Source: Ruminococcaceae bacterium UBA3323
GTDB lineage: Bacteria > Bacillota > Clostridia > Oscillospirales > Acutalibacteraceae
Direction: 5' to 3'
DNA: 27,272 nucleotides
NCBI GenBank assembly: GCA_002361935.1
Contig: DESD01000057.1
Span: forward strand, 1 to 27,272
Under the pieces are notes generated by a model, which was not told where the DNA came from, made no database searches, and was given only the letters and a program-made list of their open reading frames with translations. The position numbers and the translations under genes were made by a program. Of this stretch, positions 22,221-27,272 are shown piece after piece; position 1 is the first letter of the stretch, and every line of letters begins with the position of its first letter.

Positions 22221-24581
22221 ATGTTTTTATCAATGAATTGGATTTCTGATTTTGTTGATTTTACAGGGCTTGACAAAATTAAGCTTATCAATCAGTTTTC
22301 TCTTTCAACTGCTGAGGTTGAAAATGAAATATTCTTTAAAGGAAGCGACATCGGCGGAATCGTTGTAGCAGAAATCAAATCTGTTCTGCCGCATCCCGAT
22401 TCCAAAAAACTTCATCTCTTAAAGGTAGACGCAGGCGACGGCGAATTAACAGATGTTGTCTGCGGTGCTCCGAATGTAAGAGAAGGAATGAAAACTGCCT
22501 TTGCAAAGGTTGGCGCAAAAATCGGAGAAATTGAAATCACACCGAGAAAGCTTGCCGGCTATACATCAAACGGCATGTGCTGTTCCGAAAAGGAAATCGG
22601 CATCAGTGATGACAACTCGGGCATTATGGATATAACCGATGATGCTCCGAACGGAACAGACCTGAAAGAGCTTTATGAAATTGAAGATATCATTTTTGAA
22701 GTAGACAACAAATCCCTTACAAACCGCCCTGATTTATGGGGGCATTACGGAATTGCCCGTGAATTTGCTGCGCTTTCAGGCAGACCGTTAAAGCCGCTTG
22801 ACTGTGTTGATTTATCCGAATACAGCAGTCTTCCGCAGCTTGACATCAGAATTGAGGACAAGGCCTGCCACAGGTATTCTGCATTGCAGGTTGAAAACAT
22901 CAGCAGAAGCATAAGCCCCGTAAATATGCGCATCCGCCTTTTCTACTGCGGCATGAGAGCCATTAACTTCCTTGCAGATTTAACAAACTACCTTATGCTT
23001 GAAATGGGCCAGCCGATGCATGCGTTTGACTCCCGAAAGGTAGGCAAAATCAGAATTAAAAAATTTGACAAGCCGTTTGAATTTACAACTCTGGACGGTG
23101 TTGAAAGGCATATAGACGAGGAAACCCTTATGATCTGCAACGACAGCACCCCGGTTGCCATAGCAGGTATTATGGGCGGACTTGACAGTGAAATTGTTGA
23201 CGATACAACAAAGCTTACTCTTGAATCAGCAACCTTTGACTGCGTTTCTATCAGAAAATCCACGGTACGTCTTGCTCACAGAACAGATGCATCCATGCGT
23301 TATGAAAAAAGCCTTGACCCTGAAATGACCGTTCCTGCAATTGCAAGATTCGTTAAGCTTCTTTTTGATGCAGACAGCGATGCAAAGGTTGTTTCCTCGC
23401 TTACGGATGAATATGCATATAAATACGATACTGTTCAGCTTGATTTTGACAAGAATTTTGTAGACAGATACACAGGCATTGAAATCAGCAGCGAAACAAT
23501 CGTTAATACTTTAACTGCTCTTGGCTTTAAGGTTCAGCTTGACGGCAGCAATTTCAGCGTTGAGGTTCCTACCTGGAGAGCAACAAAGGATATTTCCCTT
23601 AAAGCAGATATCATTGAAGAAATCACAAGAATTTACGGGTATGATAATTTCGAGGTAAACACAGCCGTTGCGCCCCTTTATCCTGTACGTGCAGATATTG
23701 AAAAAACGGTGGAGGACAAAATCAAGGATATTCTTGTTAAAAGATTTTCTCTTCACGAGGTTCATTCCTACGTCTGGGCATATTATGATGAAATGAAAGA
23801 GCTTGGAATGGAAATTGAAAAAAACATCAAGCTTGTAAACGCAACAAACCCCAATATAGAAACCATCCGAAAATCAATAATTCCGACTCAGCTCTGTCAG
23901 CTTAAAGCAAACACAGGCTTTGCCCCGGATTTCGGCATTTTTGAAATCGGAAGAGTTGTTGAGGGTATGAACAGCGAAAACCTTTGTATTGAAAAGAAAA
24001 AGCTTACCATATCACTTTTCAGCAAAACAAAATCAGCAGAGGCTGTTTACTTTGCACTTCGTGATATGCTTGCAGTAATTGCCGATGACATCAAGCACAA
24101 ACAGCTCACTTACAAGGCTGTTGAAGCCACTCATTCCTATCAGCACCCCAAAAACCTGAATGCAGTTTACTGCGGCAGTGAAAAAATCGGTGAAATCGGT
24201 ATGGTTCATCCTCTTGTTCATAAGAAGATAGACAAAAAAGCAAATATCGTATTTGCCGAAATAGATATAGAAGCATTTGCTGCTGTTGAAAATGCAGGAA
24301 TCATTTACGAAGAGGTTTCCCGATATCCCGAAATAGACGTTGACCTTTCCTTCGTTGCAGATAAATTTGAGCCGATTGCAAAGGCAATTGAAGATGCAAA
24401 ATGCAAGCTTATCAAAAAAATCAGGGTTGTAGACACCTACAGTGATGAAAACTCAAAATCAATTACGGTTCGCTTAACCTTTTCTCATGCGGAAAGAACA
24501 CTTACAAGAGAAGAGGTTTTAAAGGTTACAGACGGAATTATTGAGACACTTAAAGAGTCAAAAATTACCCTTCGTTCGTAA
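22221..24581 (+). CDS. pheT: Phenylalanyl-tRNA synthetase beta subunit
   Basis: The 786-residue product has the full bacterial PheT layout: EMAP-II-like tRNA-binding domain (about 40-150, with H-P-D-S-K-K-L-H-L-L-K-V and V-C-G-A-P-N-V), B3/B4 editing domain (about 210-375, ending near G-I-M-G-G-L-D-S-E-I), B5 domain (about 400-475), a catalytic-like core, and a C-terminal ferredoxin-fold anticodon-binding domain (about 695-786, opening with S-R-Y-P-E-I-D-V-D-L-S-F). AAGGAAAGGAG precedes the ATG. It is co-transcribed with pheS under T-box control. Nothing unusual in length. Confidence 0.97.
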   Translation: MFLSMNWISDFVDFTGLDKIKLINQFSLSTAEVENEIFFKGSDIGGIVVAEIKSVLPHPDSKKLHLLKVDAGDGELTDVVCGAPNVREGMKTAFAKVGAKIGEIEITPRKLAGYTSNGMCCSEKEIGISDDNSGIMDITDDAPNGTDLKELYEIEDIIFEVDNKSLTNRPDLWGHYGIAREFAALSGRPLKPLDCVDLSEYSSLPQLDIRIEDKACHRYSALQVENISRSISPVNMRIRLFYCGMRAINFLADLTNYLMLEMGQPMHAFDSRKVGKIRIKKFDKPFEFTTLDGVERHIDEETLMICNDSTPVAIAGIMGGLDSEIVDDTTKLTLESATFDCVSIRKSTVRLAHRTDASMRYEKSLDPEMTVPAIARFVKLLFDADSDAKVVSSLTDEYAYKYDTVQLDFDKNFVDRYTGIEISSETIVNTLTALGFKVQLDGSNFSVEVPTWRATKDISLKADIIEEITRIYGYDNFEVNTAVAPLYPVRADIEKTVEDKIKDILVKRFSLHEVHSYVWAYYDEMKELGMEIEKNIKLVNATNPNIETIRKSIIPTQLCQLKANTGFAPDFGIFEIGRVVEGMNSENLCIEKKKLTISLFSKTKSAEAVYFALRDMLAVIADDIKHKQLTYKAVEATHSYQHPKNLNAVYCGSEKIGEIGMVHPLVHKKIDKKANIVFAEIDIEAFAAVENAGIIYEEVSRYPEIDVDLSFVADKFEPIAKAIEDAKCKLIKKIRVVDTYSDENSKSITVRLTFSHAERTLTREEVLKVTDGIIETLKESKITLRS

Positions 24582-24595
24582 TTTTAAAAAAAATA

Positions 24596-24624
24596 TTGTA
24601 ATTGTGGAAATTTTTGTATATAAT
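24596..24624 (+). promoter_or_regulatory. Promoter of the ireB operon
   Basis: TTGTAA (24596-24601) and a perfect TATAAT (24619-24624) are spaced 17 nt, and the SD follows about 34 nt later. It shows that ireB and the next gene can be expressed apart from pheST. Confidence 0.8.
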
Positions 24625-24671
24625 TAGAATATAGCATTAAATTGCTTATAACTATTCGGAGGTGACTTTAC

Positions 24672-24917
24672 TTGACTGATAAAACTATGACTTTTAAAAT
24701 CGGTGATGAACGGGAAGAGATAATGAAAGATTATCTTACACAGGTTTTTGACGCTTTAAAAGAAAAAGGCTATAATCCCATCAACCAGATTGTTGGTTAT
24801 ATTCTTTCTGAGGATCCGACTTATATTACAACTCATAACAATGCAAGAAGTCTTATCAGAAAAATAGACAGAGATGAGCTTTTGGCTGAATTGGTAAAGT
24901 CTTACCTTAACAATTAA
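24672..24917 (+). CDS. ireB: IreB-family regulatory phosphoprotein (UPF0297/YrzL)
   Basis: The 81-residue product matches the UPF0297 family throughout, with E-K-G-Y-N-P-I-N-Q-I-V-G-Y-(I/L)-L-S, D-P-x-Y-I-T-x-H-N-N-A-R and D-E-L-L-x-E-L-V-K-x-Y-L. In Enterococcus faecalis IreB is phosphorylated by the PASTA kinase IreK on two N-terminal threonines and lowers cephalosporin resistance. Here the T-D-K-T motif at residues 2-5 keeps two threonines at the same spacing. The start is TTG (24672-24674), 6 nt after GGAGGTGA. In most relatives ruvX (yqgF) follows; here an unrelated small gene takes that place. Confidence 0.95.
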   Translation: MTDKTMTFKIGDEREEIMKDYLTQVFDALKEKGYNPINQIVGYILSEDPTYITTHNNARSLIRKIDRDELLAELVKSYLNN

Positions 24918-24941
24918 ATTTATAATAAAGGAGGGTTTTCT

Positions 24942-25235
24942 TTGGCAGAAACAAAAGATACATTCCTTACCTACAAAGGAAAACCTTTGGTCAGATGCGG
25001 AAAAACCGTTTATTACGGCAATATGTCCGATCCGTATGTTGTTTGCCTGAATATTCAGAGCGATAAGGAATTCAAGGATATTTCACTTTCGGAAAAGGTT
25101 CTTATTCAGCTTATCAACACAGATCCGGAAGTAATAAACCCAAAGGAAAAAATCATTAAGAAAAGCGAAAAAGCAGGGCTTTTCACTGCCCTTGATTTAG
25201 GAGCAGTTTGGCTTGAAAGAGCACTTAAAAAGTAA
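24942..25235 (+). CDS. Small uncharacterised protein downstream of ireB
   Basis: I cannot name this 97-residue protein. It starts with TTG (24942-24944), 6 nt after AAGGAGGG, and lies 24 nt behind ireB, so the two form one transcript that ends at the following terminator. It has no membrane segment or signal peptide. The N-terminal half reads like a beta-rich fold (F-L-T-Y-K-G-K-P-L-V-R-C-G-K-T-V-Y-Y-G). The middle carries acidic and lysine-rich stretches, and the end is helical (L-F-T-A-L-D-L-G-A-V-W-L-E-R-A-L). It looks like a well-behaved cytosolic protein of a conserved clostridial family. Function unknown; a link to IreB is only suggested by the operon. Confidence 0.85.
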   Translation: MAETKDTFLTYKGKPLVRCGKTVYYGNMSDPYVVCLNIQSDKEFKDISLSEKVLIQLINTDPEVINPKEKIIKKSEKAGLFTALDLGAVWLERALKK

Positions 25236-25247
25236 TCATGAAACATA

Positions 25248-25280
25248 AAAAAGCAAGATGCAATATGCATCTTGCTTTTT
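25248..25280 (+). terminator. Terminator of the ireB operon
   Basis: A perfect 15-bp stem (25248-25262 with 25266-25280) has a 3-nt loop and ends in five T within the stem. The A/T symmetry would also let it act on the minus strand, where tcdA ends 116 nt away. Confidence 0.9.
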
Positions 25281-25395
25281 CATGTTACCGCTCCCTGAAA
25301 TGCACTGTTTAATTCAAACAAAACGAATTTGCAGTTATTATTCTCATATAATGAACATGTTATATGCCGGTGTTTGCATAAGGGCAACCATGCTT

Positions 25396-26070
25396 CTAAT
25401 CATAAATTAAATCCTTTACAACCTCTCCAGCCATCATCAATCCGGCAACAGGCGGTACAAAGGATACCGAAGCAGGCGGAACAGTTCTGCACTTGGGCTC
25501 TTCCGTTGAATAAACAACCTTAAGATGATTAATTCCCCTTTTGCGAAGCTCAGCACGCATTTTCTTTGCAAGCGGGCAATAAGAGGTTTTTGAAATATCT
25601 GTTATTTTAAGCTTATCAGGCTCAAGCTTATTGCCGGTTCCCATAGCAGAAATAATTTTGATATTGTTTTTGGCTGCCGTTTCGGCAAGCAAAAGCTTTG
25701 ATTTAACAGAATCAATGCAATCTAAAATATAATCATATTCGGTTAAATCCATATTGCTGCTTTCATCATAAAATTCCTTAATTGCAGTAACCTTGCACAA
25801 AGGGTTGATATCTGCTGTCCTGCTTTTGGAAACAGCAACCTTGTCCATCCCGATTGTTGAATGCAGCGCAATAAGCTGACGGTTGATGTTTGTAATATCC
25901 ACAATATCATTATCAACAATTGTTATGCTGCCTATCCCGGCCCTTGCAAGCGCTTCCACGGCATAAGAGCCGACGCCGCCGACGCCGAAAACAATAACAG
26001 ATGAATGATTCAGTTTTTCAATACCCTCTTCGCCCAGTAATCCGACTGCACGTAAAAAAGAATGATTCAT
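25396..26070 (-). CDS. tcdA: tRNA threonylcarbamoyladenosine dehydratase TcdA (E1-like)
   Basis: The 224-residue product belongs to the ThiF/MoeB/E1-like ATPases. The TcdA (CsdL/YgdL) branch is indicated by G-V-G-G-V-G-S-Y-A-V-E-A-L-A-R-A-G-I-G (29-47), D-N-D-x-V-D-I-T-N-I-N-R-Q, D-C-I-D-S and the late C-P-L-A-K-K-M-R-A-E-L-R-K-R-G-I. TcdA uses ATP to cyclise t6A at position 37 of ANN-reading tRNAs to ct6A. Residue A37 of the Thr tRNA at the right edge would be such a site. The SD is weak. The gene lies behind a tRNA-Pro and its terminator. Confidence 0.93.
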   Translation of the reverse strand: MNHSFLRAVGLLGEEGIEKLNHSSVIVFGVGGVGSYAVEALARAGIGSITIVDNDIVDITNINRQLIALHSTIGMDKVAVSKSRTADINPLCKVTAIKEFYDESSNMDLTEYDYILDCIDSVKSKLLLAETAAKNNIKIISAMGTGNKLEPDKLKITDISKTSYCPLAKKMRAELRKRGINHLKVVYSTEEPKCRTVPPASVSFVPPVAGLMMAGEVVKDLIYD

Positions 26071-26081
26071 ATAAACACCAC

Positions 26082-26111
26082 ATAAAAATAAGGCAAGACT
26101 GATACCTTGCC
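26082..26111 (-). terminator. Terminator of the tRNA-Pro transcript
   Basis: GGCAAG (26092-26097) pairs with CTTGCC (26106-26111) around an 8-nt loop. On the minus strand a TTATTTTT run follows (26084-26091). It lies 6 nt beyond the tRNA 3' end and before the tcdA start. It can also fold with CTTTTT on the plus strand. Confidence 0.7.
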
Positions 26112-26116
26112 CTTTT

Positions 26117-26192
26117 TGGTCGGAGTGACAAGACTTGAACTTGCGGCCCCCAGACCCCCAGTCTGGTGCGCTACCACCTGCGCTACACCCCG
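26117..26192 (-). tRNA. tRNA-Pro (anticodon GGG), CCA encoded
   Basis: The acceptor stem is CGGGGTG (5' end at 26192) with CACTCCG (7 pairs, one G-U). The D-arm is GCGC-AGGTGGTA-GCGC. The anticodon arm CCAGA-CTGGGGG-TCTGG gives anticodon GGG, which reads CCC/CCU. The T-arm contains TTCAAGT. The discriminator is A and the CCA end is encoded (26117-26119). Length 76 nt, all arms intact. Confidence 0.95.
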
Positions 26193-26203
26193 ATTGCTGT
26201 TAT

Positions 26204-26232
26204 ATAATATCACAACTTTACACATAAATCAA
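26204..26232 (-). promoter_or_regulatory. Promoter of tRNA-Pro
   Basis: On the minus strand TTGATT (26227-26232) and TATTAT (26204-26209) are spaced 17 nt, and the tRNA begins 11 nt after the -10. Confidence 0.65.
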
Positions 26233-26265
26233 TATTAAAATTAAGATAAAACTATTAAATTGCTA

Positions 26266-26293
26266 TTGTAAATTATTTAAAATCGTATATACT
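26266..26293 (+). promoter_or_regulatory. Promoter of the cinA/pncC gene
   Basis: TTGTAA (26266-26271) and TATACT (26288-26293) are spaced 16 nt. The AAAGGTGATT SD begins 5 nt after the -10, so the leader would be very short. Confidence 0.5.
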
Positions 26294-26311
26294 ATTTAAA
26301 GGTGATTAAAA

Positions 26312-26779
26312 ATGGCTCTTGAAGAGGATGTAGTAAACAAATTAATTGAAAAGGATTACCATATTTCCTTTGCGGAAAGCTGCACAGGCGGCCTTTGCTG
26401 CGGAACTCTTGTAAACGTTACAAATGCATCAAAGGTGCTTGATGTTTCCTTTACCACCTATGCCAACGAGGCTAAGATCAAATTTCTGGGTGTCAAAACG
26501 GATACCATTCTTAAATACGGTGTGGTTTCCGAAGAGGTTGCATACGAAATGGCGGCAGGGGTTGCTAAAACCGCAGGCAGCGAGGTTGGAGTAGGCATAA
26601 CCGGCATTGCAGGGCCGGGCGGCGGAACAGCAAAGAAGCCCATCGGAATGGTTTGTTTCGGATTTTCCGTTAACGGCACGGTAAATACCTATACACAGCA
26701 GTTCGGAGAAATCGGAAGAAATCAGGTAAGAAAATCAAGTATTGAATTTGTTTTTTCAAAATTAAAGGAATTACTTTAA
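26312..26779 (+). CDS. pncC: CinA C-terminal domain protein, nicotinamide-nucleotide amidohydrolase
   Basis: The 155-residue product is the stand-alone CinA C-terminal (PncC/YgaD) domain. It hydrolyses NMN to nicotinate mononucleotide in the pyridine-nucleotide salvage cycle. The active-site segment is F-A-E-S-C-T-G-G (S23), with Y-x-N-x-A-K-x-x-x-L-G, G-V-V-S-E-E-V-A and V-G-I-T-G-I-A-G-P-G-G-G later. The N-terminal COG1058 domain of full CinA is absent, which is normal for the PncC form. AAGGTGA lies 7 nt before the ATG. It stands alone between two tRNA loci. Confidence 0.93.
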   Translation: MALEEDVVNKLIEKDYHISFAESCTGGLCCGTLVNVTNASKVLDVSFTTYANEAKIKFLGVKTDTILKYGVVSEEVAYEMAAGVAKTAGSEVGVGITGIAGPGGGTAKKPIGMVCFGFSVNGTVNTYTQQFGEIGRNQVRKSSIEFVFSKLKELL

Positions 26780-26787
26780 AAAATTTT

Positions 26788-26827
26788 AAAAGCATTTCGA
26801 ATTCACTATTGACCGAAATGCTTTTTT
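26788..26827 (+). terminator. Terminator of pncC
   Basis: AAAAGCATTTCG (26788-26799) pairs with CGAAATGCTTTT (26814-26825) around a 14-nt loop, followed by further T. Its 3' arm also forms part of the next promoter. Confidence 0.85.
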
Positions 26828-26837
26828 ATTGTATAAT
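26809..26837 (+). promoter_or_regulatory. Promoter of the tRNA-Thr locus
   Basis: TTGACC (26809-26814) and a perfect TATAAT (26832-26837) are spaced 17 nt. The -35 begins in the loop of the pncC terminator, and the terminator's T-run lies in the promoter spacer. The truncated tRNA starts 22 nt after the -10. Confidence 0.8.
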
Positions 26838-26858
26838 GCAACACGTAAATTAATTTTT

Positions 26859-26908
26859 GCTGGTATGGCCCAGTTGGTAGGGCAACTGATTCGTAATCGG
26901 AAGGTTAC
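26859..26908 (+). pseudogene. Truncated tRNA-Thr (CGT), 5' half only
   Basis: This stretch has a Thr-tRNA acceptor 5' strand (GCTGGTA), a D-arm GCCC-AGTTGGTA-GGGC and an anticodon arm with loop TTCGTAA (anticodon CGT). After GGAAGGTTAC the tRNA ends: there is no T-arm, no acceptor 3' strand and no CCA before the intact tRNA begins at 26926. Its D-stem differs from that of the intact gene by paired changes (GCCC/GGGC against GCGC/GCGC). It was therefore once a separate functional tRNA and is not a fresh partial copy of its neighbour. It lies on the same predicted transcript. Confidence 0.75.
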
Positions 26909-26925
26909 AAAAAATTCAATAATAA

Positions 26926-27001
26926 GCTGGTATAGCGCAGCTGGTAGCGCAACGCATTCGTAATGCGTGGGTCGTCGGTTCGAATCCGACTATCAGCTCC
27001 A
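26926..27001 (+). tRNA. tRNA-Thr (anticodon CGT), CCA encoded
   Basis: The acceptor stem is GCTGGTA with TATCAGC (7 pairs, one G-U). The D-arm is GCGC-AGCTGGTA-GCGC. The anticodon arm ACGCA-TTCGTAA-TGCGT gives anticodon CGT, which reads ACG. The T-arm is GTCGG-TTCGAAT-CCGAC. The discriminator is T, then CCA (26999-27001). Length 76 nt. It follows the truncated tRNA by 17 nt. Confidence 0.97.
26970..27001. other. Candidate attachment site in the tRNA-Thr 3' end
   Basis: The T-arm and 3' acceptor end of tRNA-Thr lie about 150 nt from the end of an integrase gene pointing toward it. This is the usual placement for elements that integrate into tRNA 3' ends. The matching direct repeat would lie beyond the right edge, so the core cannot be defined here. 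Confidence 0.35.
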
Positions 27002-27040
27002 ATACTGCATAAAGCGGATTGCTTTATGCAGTATTTTTTT
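27001..27040 (+). terminator. Terminator of the tRNA-Thr transcript
   Basis: A perfect 15-bp stem (27001-27015 with 27021-27035) has a 5-nt loop and is followed by five more T. It begins at the last base of the encoded CCA. Confidence 0.92.
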
Positions 27041-27079
27041 GTTCATACCTAACAAGGCTCAAATTTTTGATATAAATTA

Positions 27080-27115
27080 ATCCCTATCCTGAATTTTCGG
27101 GATAGGGATATTTTT
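27080..27115. terminator. Terminator downstream of the integrase gene
   Basis: ATCCCTATCC (27080-27089) pairs with GGATAGGGAT (27100-27109) around a 10-nt loop, and a T-run (27111-27115) follows on the plus strand. It lies between the integrase stop and the tRNA terminator and may stop transcription from both sides. Confidence 0.7.
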
Positions 27116-27148
27116 ATTGCCTTTGACCAGCTAAAGACCATTTATGAT

Positions 27149-27272
27149 TTATGCAGGAAACTTGACCACTTTACTGTTCTTTGTGCTTTCGTCTAACAGT
27201 GAACCTATTGTGTTTGCAGCACTTTGCTGCATATCGTCAGTAACATGCATTGATGTTGAGGCGGTTGCCCGT
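27149..27272 (-). CDS. Tyrosine-recombinase integrase, C-terminal end only
   Basis: The frame is open from the right edge to TAA (27149-27151), giving the last 40 or so residues of a protein. The segment S-M-H-V-T-D-D-M-Q-Q-S-A-A-N-T-I-G-S-L-L matches the tail of phage/ICE tyrosine integrases, where a Tyr-x-H-V-T-x-(D/E)-M stretch carries the catalytic tyrosine. Here the position two residues before H-V-T is Ser, and no Tyr occurs in the eight visible residues upstream. The enzyme may therefore be damaged, or the tyrosine lies elsewhere in this branch. Its place next to tRNA-Thr marks the edge of an integrated element. Confidence 0.7.
   Translation of the reverse strand, partial: RATASTSMHVTDDMQQSAANTIGSLLDESTKNSKVVKFPA

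Noticed and set aside
24561..24585. Hairpin after pheT as a terminator
   Set aside because: AAAATTAC/GTAATTTT is only 8 AT-rich pairs and is followed by A, not T; too weak to call.
25329..25523. 64-codon plus-strand frame after the ireB operon terminator
   Set aside because: No SD, mostly antisense to tcdA; 25281-25395 shows nothing else recognisable.

Overview
The window looks like chromosomal DNA of a low-to-moderate-GC, gut-type member of the Clostridia, probably close to Oscillospiraceae/Ruminococcaceae. I infer this from the Firmicutes gene sets (ylxM-ffh-rpsP-khpA, phoH-ybeY-era-yqzL-recO, mutS2, ireB), a T-box leader in front of pheST, strong SD sequences with many TTG starts, a BspA-like leucine-rich-repeat surface protein, and genes for host-glycan chemistry (sialidase, sulfatase). 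No species can be named from sequence alone.

Left part (1-5400). A secreted LRR/fibronectin-III protein, cut by the left edge, faces a small Xre-type regulator. Their divergent promoters share the -35 region, and each promoter spacer carries an inverted repeat. A bidirectional terminator follows, then the minus-strand operon ylxM-ffh-rpsP-khpA with its promoter. The usual followers rimM, trmD and rplS are absent.

Second block (5467-13369). A long minus-strand operon reads CBS-domain protein, phoH, ybeY, era, yqzL, recO, mutS2, MATE transporter. Most junctions overlap by 1-4 nt. The small gene yqzL (51 codons) overlaps recO out of frame by 56 nt. This is a ribosome-maturation and genome-maintenance group.

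Third block (13341-20691). From a divergent promoter come an FkbM-type methyltransferase, an MscS-type channel, a TauE/SafE exporter and a cytoplasmic Cys-type sulfatase on the plus strand. After these lie a decayed gene remnant, an iron-containing alcohol dehydrogenase (minus) and a cytoplasmic sialidase (plus). The sulfatase, anion exporter and sialidase suggest intracellular processing of sulfated and sialylated host glycans.

Right part (20692-27272). A Phe-specific T-box leader controls pheS-pheT. Then come ireB plus a small uncharacterised conserved-looking protein, tcdA, a tRNA-Pro(GGG), a CinA/PncC amidohydrolase, a 3'-truncated tRNA-Thr, and an intact tRNA-Thr(CGT). Just beyond that tRNA is the C-terminus of a tyrosine-recombinase integrase, so the right edge appears to enter an integrated element. 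No CRISPR array and no insertion sequence are visible. I found no clear-cut new multi-gene system. The points most worth following are the operator-in-spacer switch at 2478-2528, the tRNA-Thr/element junction, and the unknown protein next to ireB.
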